Shown: in pieces, positions 8,791-19,326 of the stretch | Position numbering within the stretch: position 1 is the stretch's first letter | How the letters are laid out: every line of letters begins with the position of its first letter | DNA from: Bremia lactucae | Taxonomy: Eukaryota > Oomycota > Peronosporomycetes > Peronosporales > Peronosporaceae | NCBI RefSeq assembly: GCF_004359215.1 | Contig: NC_090621.1 | Span: forward strand, 711,952-775,951 | Length of the DNA: 64,000 nt | Reading direction: 5' to 3' | The notes under the pieces: generated by a model | The model's database searches: none | The model's input: only the letters and a program-made list of their open reading frames with translations | Told to the model about the DNA's origin: nothing | Position numbers and translations under genes: made by a program

Positions 8791-9532
8791 GTCGTTGTCG
8801 CTGAAGACACACTTCTTCAAATCTGCGTACAATTTGTTCTCGCGCATCACTTGGAACACCTGTTTCAGGTGCCGAAGGTGGACCTCCGTAGCGCTGAGTT
8901 GTTGCTCAGCGCGGCTGTGAACAAAAATATCGTCGAAATAACTTGGAGCAAAATCACGTAGTGGCCGAAGCACTTGTATCACCATCCGGTTGAACGTTGC
9001 TGGAGCGCTCTTAAGGCCTTGTGGCATGACTAGCCACTCCTAAAGCATCCCACTCGGTGTGCTGACAGCGGTGAACGGGATATCACTGTCCCTCATTAAA
9101 ATCTGGTAAAACCCGTCTGTCAGGTCTATGGCGCTAAAAATCTCGCTGCCGGACATGGTATCCAGTACCATGTCTTTCCGAGGAATTGGGGTTTTGAGCC
9201 GGAATCGTGGCGTCATTCAACTTGGTAAAAGCATGCACGATGCGCCAACCGCCGGTGGCTTTCTTAACACAGAAAGTCGGGCTCGAATGTGGCGAGATGC
9301 TTTCGCGAACGTGTCCTGCCTTACGGCGGCCCTCAAAAAATTCATCAATTGCGATGATTTGGTCACGCGGTTGCGGCCACTGCCGCGTCACGCAATACTT
9401 CGATCCTGGCACGAGATCGATCTCGTGTCGCACACCACATTCCGCTGGAAGCTCAGCGGGGATTTTCTCCGGAAAGATGTCGGCATAGTCACGCGCGATA
9501 TCATAGACAGGGTTGCACGAAGGGCTTCCCAA
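8737..9532 (-). pseudogene. Reverse transcriptase, unit A1 (frameshift and stop)
   Basis: The segment 9134-9532 carries the RT start: RHEIDLVPGSKYCVTRQWPQPRDQ, SPHSSPTFCVKK, GWRIVHAFTKLNDATIPAQ; the frame is then lost. The middle (9028-9133) reads AIDLTDGFYQILMRDSDIPFTAVSTPSGML followed by a TAG where related elements have Trp (W in EWLVMPQG). The segment 8737-9027 has MPQGLKSAPATFNRM and the catalytic YFDDIF. RT is interrupted again by the copia-like insert. Between 9533 and 9876 two in-frame stops (near 9875 and 9697) and a frame change separate protease from RT. All these breaks recur in A2. Confidence 0.85.
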
Positions 9533-9876
9533 GACTGTGCCACGAAACGTTCTTCGCGCGCTGATTTGGGCTCAGCGCTCTTTGGGCGAGCCTCCAGAAC
9601 TTTTCCACTAGCTGCTTTGGCGGCTGATATGATGCACACTTGCTCGATGTCGCCGGCCTTGAGGTCGTGAAAGAAATCTTACCATGGTAGGGCTAATAGA
9701 GATGTGATCTCTGCAACAGTGCACGAAGGGCTCGCTACCTCAACGTAGCGGCCGCGATGTGAAGACCCTTCCACATATTCAAGCGCACATACGGATTCCG
9801 TCCATACAGTATCATCTTCAACGGCGCTTGAGCGAGAATTCTTTCGTCTTGGCGACCGGCGTGCACCTTTCTTGCG

Positions 9877-11184
9877 TTAACGCTTTCTCGTGCGTCTTAA
9901 GCCACTGCTCGAGGCTGGAACGTCGCTGTCGCTGGAGGATGAAGTACCCCCCGCTAGACGTGGGAGCTCTGTCTCCACCACGGCGTTCACATTTGAATCC
10001 GCAGTCCGTTCATTCCCGTCGATAAGAGGCGGGAGCTCGTCGTCGACCGCCTCAGATGTATGTGGGAGCCTCTGCTCGAACACCTCGGTTACAATCGGGA
10101 GCCTCTGCTCGTCCGTTGTGTGTGCATGCGGGAGTCCCTGCTCGACCGCCTCGATGTTGATCGGGAGCCTCTGCTCGGCCGACGTAGTTGTACGCGGGAG
10201 CCCCTGCTCGACCGCCTCGATAGAACTCGGGAACCCCTGCTCGACCGATGTCCGTGTGTGCGGGAACCCCTGTTCGACCGCCTCGTTGTGAATCGGGAGC
10301 CCCTGCTCGACCGATGTCTGTGTTTGCGGGAACCTCTGTTCGACCGCCTCGTTGTGGATCGGGAGCCCCTGCTCGACCGATGTCTGTGTTTGCGGGAACC
10401 TCTGTTCGACCGCCTCGTTTTGTGGTTCTATCAGTGTGACTGAACATACCGGACACAGAGGGCCATCGCTCTCTCTGTGCTGACTTCTAGTCGTGGCGAG
10501 TTCGTTCACGACCCTGACGTGAGGCCAATCGGATGGCGCAACCAACAGATGAGTGAAAACTTCACTTACGTCGTAACCGCTTCGTCGTTTGACGGACCGA
10601 GATAGCCAGTCTATCGTCGGCTGATACCGTGACAGCCACGGTATCCCCAAGATGCAATCGAATGCATAATTCATCTCGTACACCAGAAATTCGTCATTAC
10701 TTTGGAAGCCGTCAAACGTGTACGGCAAAACCACTGTTTTACGCGGGACACGCTGTGGTTGTCCATCAGCAAGTTTGACAACGATGTCACCTGGACCTTC
10801 TCGAACCGTAATTGTAGACGGGAGAATAGACAAACATGATGCTCGAAAGAAGTTGTTGGATGCACCCGAATCCAACAACGCTCGAAGTGGTCGTTTAACT
10901 CCAGCAACGATGAGACTGATAATTATCAGTCTCGAATCGTCGCGCATGGTGGTGGCATTGAAGTGAGTATGTATCACTTTGAGGCTAGGAGCTCGAGCTG
11001 CCACCTGAGTACTCGGGGCTCCATTACTGCCAGTAGGGCGCCCCGCACCTACTGGAACCGCTCGTTTTTTGGCGGGACCACCGACGACACAGTATCTCCA
11101 CGTGAGACAGCTGTGTTCATGGACACCGGCGCTGGTGCTCGGCAGACGGCCGCACGATGGCCTGTCTTGCCGCACCGATAACAC
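9877..11184 (-). CDS. Aspartic protease and repeat linker of family A (unit A1), read by -1 frameshift from gag
   Basis: The frame overlaps the end of gag by 136 nt and is at -1 to it; functional reading is expected from the slippery site at 11064-11070. The retropepsin core is [25 protein letters not shown] (DSG active site), with [12 protein letters not shown] and the second conserved region [15 protein letters not shown]. After about residue 240 come tandem units of about 22 residues such as [20 protein letters not shown], then an acidic end and a basic [10 protein letters not shown] at the stop. The protease would cut the polyprotein. The part upstream of the slippery site is only overlap, not a real N-terminus. 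Confidence 0.85.
   Translation of the reverse strand: MLSVRQDRPSCGRLPSTSAGVHEHSCLTWRYCVVGGPAKKRAVPVGAGRPTGSNGAPSTQVAARAPSLKVIHTHFNATTMRDDSRLIIISLIVAGVKRPLRALLDSGASNNFFRASCLSILPSTITVREGPGDIVVKLADGQPQRVPRKTVVLPYTFDGFQSNDEFLVYEMNYAFDCILGIPWLSRYQPTIDWLSRSVKRRSGYDVSEVFTHLLVAPSDWPHVRVVNELATTRSQHRESDGPLCPVCSVTLIEPQNEAVEQRFPQTQTSVEQGLPIHNEAVEQRFPQTQTSVEQGLPIHNEAVEQGFPHTRTSVEQGFPSSIEAVEQGLPRTTTSAEQRLPINIEAVEQGLPHAHTTDEQRLPIVTEVFEQRLPHTSEAVDDELPPLIDGNERTADSNVNAVVETELPRLAGGTSSSSDSDVPASSSGLRRTRKR
10071..10420 (-). repeat. 66-bp tandem repeats in the protease-RT linker
   Basis: About five units of 66 bp encode a 22-residue repeat with the core EAVEQ-[RG]-[FL]-P...SVEQ-[RG]-[LF]-P. Units nearest gag are almost identical, those nearest RT more diverged, indicating recent expansion at one side. 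The counterpart in A2 lies at 17295-17644 with one new stop. Confidence 0.8.
11015..11070 (-). promoter_or_regulatory. -1 ribosomal frameshift signal between gag and pro (A1)
   Basis: On the minus strand the heptamer A AAA AAC (11064-11070) is in the gag frame (CCA AAA AAC). Eight nt later an 8-bp stem forms between CCAGTAGG (11048-11055) and CCTACTGG (11030-11037), with a 10-nt loop containing GGGGC (11040-11044) that can pair with GCCCC at 11015-11019, an H-type pseudoknot. Slipping by -1 leads from gag KNERFQ-stop into [10 protein letters not shown] of the protease frame. Confidence 0.8.
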
Positions 11185-12089
11185 TTCATCGTGTTTTGAC
11201 TTCGAATTTCGCGGCCAAATTGCTTGCCGCGACCACGAGATGCATCAATAACGTCAATTTCCATAGGCTCTGGGCCAGACGTACGCGGGCGTTGCGACGC
11301 TGCCTGCAAGTATGACGACGCGACCGTGTAATCTTCACGAAGCGCGAGGGCAAATGCCTCCTCAAGAGTCTTAGGTTCAGCACGTGTGAGGCAATAGCGG
11401 GTCATGCCCTCTTGCATACCAAAGACAAAGACATGAACTTGTGAAGCCATGTCGATCGGCTGCGTGGTGATACACGAAGCAAGATGTCGCGTCTTCTGTA
11501 CGTAATCGCGCATCGACAGCTTGCCCTGTCGAAGTGAAAAGAAGTCTGCGCGCAAGCGTGACTCATCTTGAGGGGGCTCGAACGCCAGTCGTAAGTCGCG
11601 CTGGATATCGTCCAGCGTGGGGAATGCCAACTCGTTTACAACGAGCTTCCCAAGAGCCCATTCTTTGGCTTTACCAACAAGCCGAGACAGTAGGAAATTA
11701 ACCTTGGCCGTCGGAGCGTCAATCAACCTTGACGCTATGGCGATATCAATCTCCCTAAACCAGCGATTAAGGGGGAGACGATCTGGACCATCACCAGAGT
11801 ACGTCGACGTCTCCATTTTAATTGCATCGTAATGGGAGGGGCGCGAGGGAGTATGTACTCGCCGGTTCGCTTCGGCGAGCTCGCGCACCATGTAGTCTTG
11901 GATGGCGGCACGGTGTTGTTCGGGCGTCGCTGTGCTCAGCAGCGACGTCACGAAGATTTCACCCGACACCGCCGCGAGGCGGTGTAATGCCTGCCATTCT
12001 ACTGTAGTGAGATGGGGAAAATCTGCATGCTCCAGCGAAACTGCTGGAGCCATCGAAGATTCACTCATATCCATCTCGAACTTGGTCAT
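11049..12089 (-). CDS. gag: gag of family A, unit A1 (346 aa, intact)
   Basis: Gag makes the virus-like particle and binds element RNA. The 346-residue frame has the gag (retrotrans-gag type) core, with [16 protein letters not shown] (about 115-130), [15 protein letters not shown] and [20 protein letters not shown], and near its C-terminus a CCHC zinc knuckle C303[13 protein letters not shown]316. The start ATG at 12089 lies 27 nt from the LTR side primer-binding region. It ends just after the slippery site. No lesion is seen. Confidence 0.92.
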   Translation of the reverse strand: MTKFEMDMSESSMAPAVSLEHADFPHLTTVEWQALHRLAAVSGEIFVTSLLSTATPEQHRAAIQDYMVRELAEANRRVHTPSRPSHYDAIKMETSTYSGDGPDRLPLNRWFREIDIAIASRLIDAPTAKVNFLLSRLVGKAKEWALGKLVVNELAFPTLDDIQRDLRLAFEPPQDESRLRADFFSLRQGKLSMRDYVQKTRHLASCITTQPIDMASQVHVFVFGMQEGMTRYCLTRAEPKTLEEAFALALREDYTVASSYLQAASQRPRTSGPEPMEIDVIDASRGRGKQFGREIRSQNTMKCYRCGKTGHRAAVCRAPAPVSMNTAVSRGDTVSSVVPPKNERFQ

Positions 12090-12100
12090 GGGAAGGACTA

Positions 12101-12113
12101 CTAAGTGCTACCA
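12101..12113 (-). promoter_or_regulatory. Primer-binding site, unit A1
   Basis: The minus strand reads TGGTAGCACTTAG two bases after the LTR terminus, as expected for a site complementary to the 3' CCA end of a host tRNA (tRNA ending CUACCA). The same sequence is at 19312-19324 (A2); near-identical TGGTAGCACTTTG is at 48491-48503 (B2) and a one-mismatch form at 37521-37532 (C2). Confidence 0.75.
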
Positions 12114-12115
12114 GG

Positions 12116-12431
12116 TGTAACGGGGTGAGAGCCCGTTACCGTCTTACACTAATAATTAAGCTGAGGAAGCGCTGTGATTTATAAGGTAATTTTAACTCTG
12201 TTTATTTGTGTTTTTGTAATTCGCAGTAAGTGCGAATATGTTCCCTAGCTCATGGGAACCACTCAAATATAGAACTAATTATTATTGGCTAATTATTGGG
12301 TCTGGCACCCCAATAATAAACCAATAATAAATAGACGCGCAGTATCCGCTATCCGGATACTGCCTACACTTAATGTATGTAATTATGTAATAAAACTATG
12401 ACTACTTAATATAATGGGTTGCCCCATTACA
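12116..12431. repeat. LTR 2 of the family A dimer (shared)
   Basis: 316 bp, TGTAACGGGG to CCCCATTACA. It is the 5' LTR of unit A1 and the 3' LTR of unit A2. By eye it differs from LTR 1 at about 4 and from LTR 3 at about 2 positions. No target duplication flanks it. Confidence 0.92.
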
Positions 12432-12445
12432 TCACCCCCCTCTTT
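12432..12445 (-). promoter_or_regulatory. Polypurine tract, unit A2
   Basis: The minus strand reads AAAGAGGGGGGTGA right before the LTR, matching the tract of unit A1 apart from a few purine changes. Confidence 0.8.
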
Positions 12446-12536
12446 AAGTTGCGCTTACCGTGACGTAAGCGCCATACACAGAAAGTTTCTTCTCAACGAA
12501 TAGTCCAACGAAAAGCCCAACGAGAACTCCAACGAC

Positions 12537-13482
12537 ATGTCATCTTGGTCTTCGAATCTGCTCAGTCACGAACAACTGAGCAGCATGAATCCTGAACACC
12601 GACGCGACTCGACCCCAAACGACAGTTGGGGTCATCAGACACTTCGAAGAGAGCATGCACCGCAGACCATGGATGACGACTTGAAGCCGTGGGGCTTGTA
12701 CAGCCTTGAAGGCGCTCACCAACCTGAATCACTAGAGTCCATGAAGAATCTCTTCACACGATACCGTAACGTTCGAGGCAAAGGAACGAATCACGCATAC
12801 ACTGAAGACGCACTGCAACGGTCTTGGTGTGCCTTCATCAGACGCTGGAACGCGAGTCGACGTGAAGGGACATCCTTCACGTCCTGGATCGAGGGACGCG
12901 AAGATACTCATGGCGTCCACGCTATTGGCGACTTACGACGACGCGTATGTCATTTGACTCGTGATGAGTTCCACATGTGTTACGTCCATGTCCGTGAAGG
13001 GTGCCCACAGTGTTACGTGGAGAGACCGCGACCAATGCGGCAGGAATGGGACGACATGGTGTGTGCACGGGGAATGTCCCAGCACATCCGACCATGGATN
13101 GCTTCTTGGGCTGGGCGCCGATTCTCATAATCGGGCGCCTGTGCCGTCGAGTGACGAGCTTCGTTTCCTTCGTGCTGACACTGAAGAGGCGAAGAACGGC
13201 CTTCTGGATGCCCGTGAGATGGCCGAGAGGGCTCGAGATCGTGCAGCAGCTGCGACAGAGGCTGCCGAGAGGAACCGACGGGAGCAGCAGGGCTTGGTGG
13301 AGCGTCTACGACAGCTCGAGACTGCTGCGTTCGGTGGACCCCAGCAGAACGGGTCTGCTCGCGCTCGTGCAGGACTTGGTCCCAGTCGTCGTCAGCGTCG
13401 TCGGCAGGGGATGTCGGACTTTGAGTCGATACAGAAGAGCGAGGAAGGACCAAAGGGAGTTCCGCCGGCAGGTAAGTCTTAA
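12537..13482 (+). pseudogene. Antisense ORF of family A, unit A2, interrupted by the assembly gap
   Basis: From 12537 to 13099 it is almost identical to codons 1-187 of the 494-residue ORF at 4773, including the WCAFIR block and the CPQC motif. At the unresolved base 13100 it jumps to the equivalent of 5876, losing 540 bp that code for the RS region and spacer. The remainder to 13482 encodes the coiled coil and basic tail. Whether the gene is truly broken cannot be told, because the gap is an assembly artefact of unknown length. Confidence 0.65.
13100..13100. other. Assembly gap (single n) replacing about 540 bp
   Basis: The only ambiguous base in the window. Left flank equals A1 up to 5335, right flank equals A1 from 5876. 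The missing piece contains the RS repeats on one strand and the chromodomain on the other. Confidence 0.9.
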
Positions 13483-13954
13483 GGCGCCCGACATAGAATG
13501 TCGGGTGCAAACGCATAGTGGTAGGTATATCTAGCGTGTAGGCATCTCCATGAACTTTAACAGTCCGAAAGGGCCCAATATATCTTGGCGCTAATTTATA
13601 AGCGCCCAAATTCGTTACTGATGTGTCTGGTAATCCGCTTGTCGATAATAAGACTCTGTCACCTTCTTTGAACGTCAGCATGTTCTTTCGACCTCTCTTG
13701 TCCGCGTTCTCCTTTTGTTTATCCACTGCTTCTTGGAGTGCATCGCGTACAAAATGCGTGATTCTTTGCCGTAGTAATAAGAATTCGGTCACAGCAGCTA
13801 AGCTTACAGGAGAAGTGGACTCTTTAGGAGCAAAATTAGCGACGGGAGACGCGATGGGATGCATCGCGTCGGGACTCGATATGCCATTGGCCACGAAATT
13901 AACAGCATGAGTTGCATCGGCAGCAACCTTATCTTCAACATTACCAATCATCAA
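13101..13954 (-). pseudogene. Integrase C-terminal region of unit A2, chromodomain missing at the gap
   Basis: It is nearly identical to 5876-6729: helix before the integrase C-terminus, KLAPRYIGPFR and RLHPTFYVGRLKTY, Ser/Pro linker. The frame meets the gap base before the chromodomain; the part beyond (12922-13099) is the post-chromodomain tail. Confidence 0.85.
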
Positions 13955-14625
13955 AAATTTCGCGTAGTGTCATCGGGAGATACTCCCCCACCAAGCTTAG
14001 AAACTGGGTGTTCTGAAGCTGAAAGAGCAAGAAGCGCTGGAACGCGAGGGTGCCTCGCGTTATTCACGAAAAATGGCGTCAACACAGTCGACGCATGAAC
14101 TGCGTTGTCGATTGCAAATTCAGCGAGAGGGAGAAACGAACTCCACGACGTGAACGATGTCGCATAACTGCGTAGTACATCTTCAAGCACTCTGTTCACG
14201 CGCTCCGTTTGCCCATCCGTCTCTGGATGGGCTGCCGTAGACATAAGCAGTCGCGTGCCCAATAGTTGAAATAACTTTGCCCAAAAAGCTGACGTAAAGC
14301 GCGGGTCGCGGTCCGAAACAATTGATTCAGGCAAGCCGTGATGTCGAAATATGAGATCGATAAAGATCTGCGCGGTCGTCTCCGCCCTAACGTGCGCGGA
14401 GACTGGAGCAAAATGCACCATTTTGCTAAAACGATCCACAAAAACCAATACGCCCGTGCGTTTCTGTTCGTCCGGAGGGAGACCAAAGATGAAATCCATG
14501 CTGACCGAACGCCAGGCTTCCGTGGCAATTGGAAGCGGACGCAATGGAGCTTGTGAAGACGGTGCAGGCTTCACACGCTGGCATATTTCACAAGAGCGTA
14601 ACCATTTCTGGATGTATTTGTACAT
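13951..14625 (-). CDS. Integrase catalytic core, unit A2
   Basis: This 224-residue frame appears identical to that of A1 at 6726-7400, including SMDFIFGLP, VSDRDPRFTS and HPETDGQTERVNR (DDE). It ends at the same stop as in A1. Confidence 0.88.
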   Translation of the reverse strand: MYKYIQKWLRSCEICQRVKPAPSSQAPLRPLPIATEAWRSVSMDFIFGLPPDEQKRTGVLVFVDRFSKMVHFAPVSAHVRAETTAQIFIDLIFRHHGLPESIVSDRDPRFTSAFWAKLFQLLGTRLLMSTAAHPETDGQTERVNRVLEDVLRSYATSFTSWSSFLPLAEFAIDNAVHASTVLTPFFVNNARHPRVPALLALSASEHPVSKLGGGVSPDDTTRNF

Positions 14626-15667
14626 ACGCGGCCAGAAAACACATGAGAAATGGCCGCGAACGTCTTCTCGCGACCCAAATGACCACCAGCTGGAGTGTCA
14701 TGAAATTCATGCATCAATCGTGCGCGGAGGTCGTCATCAGCAGCGACGCGCGGTGGGTCGAAAACGTCCATTGTATAAGTCAGCAGCGGACCATCAAGCG
14801 CGTAACGCTTGATGTTATCACGCGTTGGGTTCGTCAACTTCGCGAGTGAACCCTCACTAGGGTGTCGAAGGTAATTGATACTTCCCGTGTAGAATGAATC
14901 GTTCGCATATGACTCAGCGATTTGAGTCCGGTTTGACAGCTCAGGTGTCGAAATCATTGCATTGAGCCCCTGCTCAGCACAGCATAAACAAATGTCGTCG
15001 TTCTCGTCTTCAGCACTGCCTGGCTGATGACCCATGTCACGTCGAGGATCATAATCGGGACGTCGAGAAAGCGCGTCAGCAAGAATGTTGTTCTTGCCGG
15101 GTTTGTAAAAGACCCCGAAATTATACTCTGAGAAGTATGACAACCAACGTGCCATACGCTGGGACAAGTGGGGAGTCTTGACGGCGGTACGCAATGATGC
15201 GTGATCTGTATAGACCGAAAACATCTTCTCGCCGAGCAAATATACTCTGAACTTGATCAGCGCGTAACGCATAGCCAAAAGTTCCTTGTCATGTACGGAT
15301 AGTTTCTCTCTTCAGGTTTCATCTGCGGTGACTGAAAGCTCACGACGCGCTCTCGGCCCTCATCGTCAAACTGCATGAGGGCACATCCAATTGCGAAATT
15401 ACTCGCATCACAGACGACGTGAAATGGCTTGGAATCATCAAGCAACATCAGCACTGGTGCTTCCGACAAGCTCTTTTTCACAGAGCTGAAGGCAGACTGA
15501 TGTTCAGCTTTCCATGACCAAACTGCGTCTTTCTTCAGTAGAGTCGATAGTGGCTGGATGAGCTCTGCATAGTTCTTCGTATACTTATGCAAGTAATTGG
15601 CCAAGCCAAGCCATTGGCGTAGTTCCGTTTGGTTCCTAGGCGTAGGCCAGGAACATATCGATGACAC
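14571..15667 (-). pseudogene. RNase H / integrase zinc-finger region, unit A2 (extra 1-bp deletion)
   Basis: The counterpart of 7346-8443. In addition to the shared break after SHVFSG, one base is lost near 15295 (GTACGGATAG against GTACCGGATAG in A1), splitting the RNase H frame into 15257-15667 and 14571-15278. Catalytic CDASNFAIG and YTDHASLRT are present in the two parts. Confidence 0.85.
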
Positions 15668-15710
15668 TTTCTCGGGATCAGCACGGACACCCTCCTTGCT
15701 AACATAACAT

Positions 15711-16014
15711 CCAAGAACTGGAATCTCGACTTGAATCCCTTTGCTACGAGTCGAGCCTTAAACTTCTCGATGGAGTCGGAAGTCGAGTCGCTGTTTCCAT
15801 CTTCGGAAGCACCACCCTCATTCTTGACCTTAAGTTGGTGTCTTTCGCACGCGTAATCGCCGCTTGATTTGACGTGATTCCGTTTCTTCGAAAGCACTCG
15901 CCTCTTCCAATAATAGCCTCACGATGCTCCGGACTTGAAACTTTTAACGATCGATTTGATTCATGCCCGAAGTTTGAGCTCTCTGGTCAGCTTGAAATTC
16001 GTTGTGCATATTGA
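15711..16014 (-). mobile_element. Captured Ty1/copia RT fragment inside family A pol (A2)
   Basis: Same insert as in A1 at 8487-8790, ending with the copia motif EKFKARLVAKGF. Only a few base changes separate the two copies, so the capture predates the duplication. Confidence 0.55.
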
Positions 16015-16756
16015 GTCGTTGTCGCTGAAGACACACTTCTTCAAATCTGCGTACAATTTGTTCTCGCGCATCACTTGGAACACCTGTTTCAGGTGCCGAA
16101 GGTGGACCTCCGTAGCGCTGAGTTGTTGCTCAGCGCGGCTGTGAACAAAAATATCGTCGAAATAACTTGGAGCAAAATCACGTAGTGGCCGAAGCACTTG
16201 TATCACCATCCGGTTGAACGTTGCTGGAGCGCTCTTAAGGCCTTGTGGCATGACTAGCCACTCCTAAAGCATCCCACTCGGTGTGCTGACAGCGGTGAAC
16301 GGGATATCACTGTCCCTCATTAAAATCTGGTAAAACCCGTCTGTCAGGTCTATGGCGCTAAAAATCTCGCTGCCGGACATGGTATCCAGTACCATGTCTT
16401 TCCGAGGAATTGGGGTTTTGAGCCGGAATCGTGGCGTCATTCAACTTGGTAAAAGCATGCACGATGCGCCAACCGCCGGTGGCTTTCTTAACACAGAAAG
16501 TCGGGCTCGAATGTGGCGAGATGCTTTCGCGAACGTGTCCTGCCTTACGGCGGCCCTCAAAAAATTCATCAATTGCGATGATTTGGTCACGCGGTTGCGG
16601 CCACTGCCGCGTCACGCAATACTTCGATCCTGGCACGAGATCGATCTCGTGTCGCACACCACATTCCGCTGGAAGCTCAGCGGGGATTTTCTCCGGAAAG
16701 ATGTCGGCATAGTCACGCGCGATATCATAGACAGGGTTGCACGAAGGGCTTCCCAA
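15961..16756 (-). pseudogene. Reverse transcriptase, unit A2 (same lesions as A1)
   Basis: The fragments 16358-16756 and 15961-16251 carry the RT motifs RHEIDLVPGSKYCVTRQW, GWRIVHAF, MPQGLKSAPATFNRM and YFDDIF. The frameshift after ATIPAQ and the TAG in place of Trp before EWLVMPQ are both present, as in A1. Confidence 0.85.
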
Positions 16757-17100
16757 GACTGTGCCACGAAACGTTCTTCGCGCGCTGATTTGGGCTCAGC
16801 GCTCTTTGGGCGAGCCTCCAGAACTTTTCCACTAGCTGCTTTGGCGGCTGATATGATGCACACTTGCTCGATGTCGCCGGCCTTGAGGTCGTGAAAGAAA
16901 TCTTACCATGGTAGGGCTAATAGAGATGTGATCTCTGCAACAGTGCACGAAGGGCTCGCTACCTCAACGTAGCGGCCGCGATGTGAAGACCCTTCCACAT
17001 ATTCAAGCGCACATACGGATTCCGTCCATACAGTATCATCTTCAACGGCGCTTGAGCGAGAATTCTTTCGTCTTGGCGACCGGCGTGCACCTTTCTTGCG

Positions 17101-18171
17101 TTAACGCTTTCTCGTGCGTCTTAAGCCACTGCTCGAGGCTGGAACGTCGCTGTCGCTGGAGGATGAAGTACCCCCCGCTAGACGTGGGAGCTCTGTCTCC
17201 ACCACGGCGTTCACATTTGAATCCGCAGTCCGTTCATTCCCGTCGATAAGAGGCGGGAGCTCGTCGTCGACCGCCTCAGATGTATGTGGGAGCCTCTGCT
17301 CGAACACCTCGGTTACAATCGGGAGCCTCTGCTCGTCCGTTGTGTGTGCATGCGGGAGTCCCTGCTCGACCGCCTCGATGTTGATCGGGAGCCTCTGCTC
17401 GGCCGACGTAGTTGTACGCGGGAGCCCCTGCTCGACCGCCTCGATAGAACTCGGGAACCCCTGCTCGACCGATGTCCGTGTGTGCGGGAACCCCTGTTCG
17501 ACCGCCTCGTTGTGAATCGGGAGCCCCTGCTCGACCGATGTCTGTGTTTGCGGGAACCTCTGTTCGACCGCCTCGTTGTGGATCGGGAGCCCCTGCTCGA
17601 CCGATATCTGTGTTTGCGGGAACCTCTATTCGACCGCCTCGTTTTGTGGTTCTATCAGTGTGACTGAACATACTGGACACAGAGAGTCATCGCTCTTTCT
17701 GTGCTGACTTCTAATCGTGGCGAGTTCGTTCACGACCCTGACGTGAGGCCAATCGGATGGCGCAACCAACAGATGAGTGAAAACTTCACTTACGTCGTAA
17801 CCGCTTCGTCGTTTGGCGGACCGAGATAGCCAGTCGATCGTCGGCTGATACCGTGACAGCCACGGTATCCTCAAGATGCAATCGAATGCATAATTCATCT
17901 CGTACACCAGATATTCGTCATTACTTTGGAAGCCGTCAAACGTGTACGGCAAAACCACTGTTTTACGCGGGACACGCTGTGGTTGTCCATCAGCAAGTTT
18001 GACAACGATGTCACCTGGACCTTCTCGGTCCGTAATTGTAGACGGGAGAATAGACAAACATGATGCTCGAAAGAAGGTGTTGGATGCACCCGAATCCAAC
18101 AACGCTCGAAGTGGTCGTTTAACTCCAGCAACGATGAGACTGATAATTATCAGTCTCGAATCGTCGCGCAT
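17101..18171 (-). pseudogene. Protease and repeat linker, unit A2 (13-bp deletion and a new stop)
   Basis: The retropepsin core [13 protein letters not shown] and [15 protein letters not shown] is intact in 17626-18171. Upstream, about 13 bp are missing near 18187 relative to A1 (10974-10987), shifting the frame between gag and protease. In the repeat linker a CAG-to-TAG change makes a stop at 17626. The last open part is 17101-17307. Confidence 0.8.
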
Positions 18172-18225
18172 GGTGGCGACATTGAAGACTTGAGGCTAGG
18201 AGCTCGAGCTGCCACCTAAGTACTC

Positions 18226-18281
18226 GGGGCTCCATTACTGCCAGTAGGGCGCCCCGCACCTACTGGAACCGCTCGTTTTTT
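18226..18281 (-). promoter_or_regulatory. -1 ribosomal frameshift signal, unit A2
   Basis: Slippery A AAA AAC at 18275-18281, stem arms 18259-18266 and 18241-18248, and the GCCCC partner at 18226-18230: same arrangement as in A1. Confidence 0.75.
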
Positions 18282-19300
18282 GGCGGGACCACCGACGACA
18301 CAGTATCTCCACGTGAGACAGCTGTGTTCATGGACACCGGCGCTGGTGCTCGGCAGACGGCCGCACGATGGCCTGTCTTGCCGCACCGATAACACTTCAT
18401 CGTCTTTTGACTTCGAATTTCGCGGCCAAATTGCTTGCAGCGACCACGAGATGCATCAATAACGTCAATTTCCATAAGCTCTGGGCCAGACGTACGCGGG
18501 CGTTGCGACGCTGCCTGCAAGTATGACGACGCGACCGTGTAATCTACACGAAGTGCGAGGGCAAATGCCTCCTCAAGAGTCTTAGGTTCAGCACGTGTGA
18601 GGCAATAGCGGGTCATGCCCTCTTGCATACCAAAGACAAAGACATGAACTTGTGAAGCCATGTCGAACGGCTGCGTGGTGATACACGAAGCAAGATGTCG
18701 CGTCTTCTGTACGTAATCGCGCATCGACAGCTTGCCCTGTCGAAGTGAAAAGAAGTCTGCGCGCAAGCGTGACTCATCTTGAGGGGGCTCGAACGCCAGT
18801 CGTAAGTCGCGCTGGATATCGTCCAGCGTGAGGAATGCCAACTCGTTTACAACGAGCTTCCCAAGAGCCCATTCTTTGGCTTTACCAACAAGCCGAGACA
18901 GTAGGAAATTAACCTTGGCCGTCGGAGCGTCAATCAACCTTGACGCTATGGCGATATTAAATTCCCTAAACCAGCGATTAAGGGGGAGACGATCTGGACC
19001 ATCACCAGAGTACGTCGACGTCTCCATTTTAATTGCATCGTAATGGGAAGGGCGCGAGGGAGTATGTACTCGCCGGTTCGCTTCGGCGAGCTCGCGCACC
19101 ATGTAGTCTTGGATGGCGGCATGGTGTTGTTCGGGCGTCGCTGTGCTCAGCAGCGACGTCACGAAGATTTCACCCGACACCGCCGCAAGGCGGTGTAATG
19201 CCTGCCATTCTACTGTAGTGAGATGGGGAAAATCTGCATGCTCCAGCGAAACTGCTGGAGCCATCGAAGATTCACTCAAATTCATCTCGAACTTGGTCAT
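18260..19300 (-). CDS. gag: gag of family A, unit A2 (346 aa, intact)
   Basis: Same length and nearly the same sequence as the gag at 11049-12089, with the same CCHC knuckle [14 protein letters not shown]. About ten residue changes are visible (for example FNIAI for IDIAI, and RGRCKQF for RGRGKQF). The frame is uninterrupted, so Gag could be made from this unit too. Confidence 0.92.
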   Translation of the reverse strand: MTKFEMNLSESSMAPAVSLEHADFPHLTTVEWQALHRLAAVSGEIFVTSLLSTATPEQHHAAIQDYMVRELAEANRRVHTPSRPSHYDAIKMETSTYSGDGPDRLPLNRWFREFNIAIASRLIDAPTAKVNFLLSRLVGKAKEWALGKLVVNELAFLTLDDIQRDLRLAFEPPQDESRLRADFFSLRQGKLSMRDYVQKTRHLASCITTQPFDMASQVHVFVFGMQEGMTRYCLTRAEPKTLEEAFALALRVDYTVASSYLQAASQRPRTSGPELMEIDVIDASRGRCKQFGREIRSQKTMKCYRCGKTGHRAAVCRAPAPVSMNTAVSRGDTVSSVVPPKNERFQ

Positions 19301-19326
19301 GGGAAGGACTACTAAGTGCTACCAGG

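Noticed and set aside
9128..9670. 180-codon plus-strand open frame opposite protease-RT
   Set aside because: Lies entirely opposite decayed RT, no homologue among the other families, and is duplicated in A2 only because the whole unit is. A codon-bias shadow, unlike the ORF at 4773.
9890..10443. Plus-strand repeat proteins opposite the protease linker (REPLLDR- and [12 protein letters not shown] repeats)
   Set aside because: All reading frames of a 66-bp repeat without stops look like repeat proteins. Nothing else supports coding.
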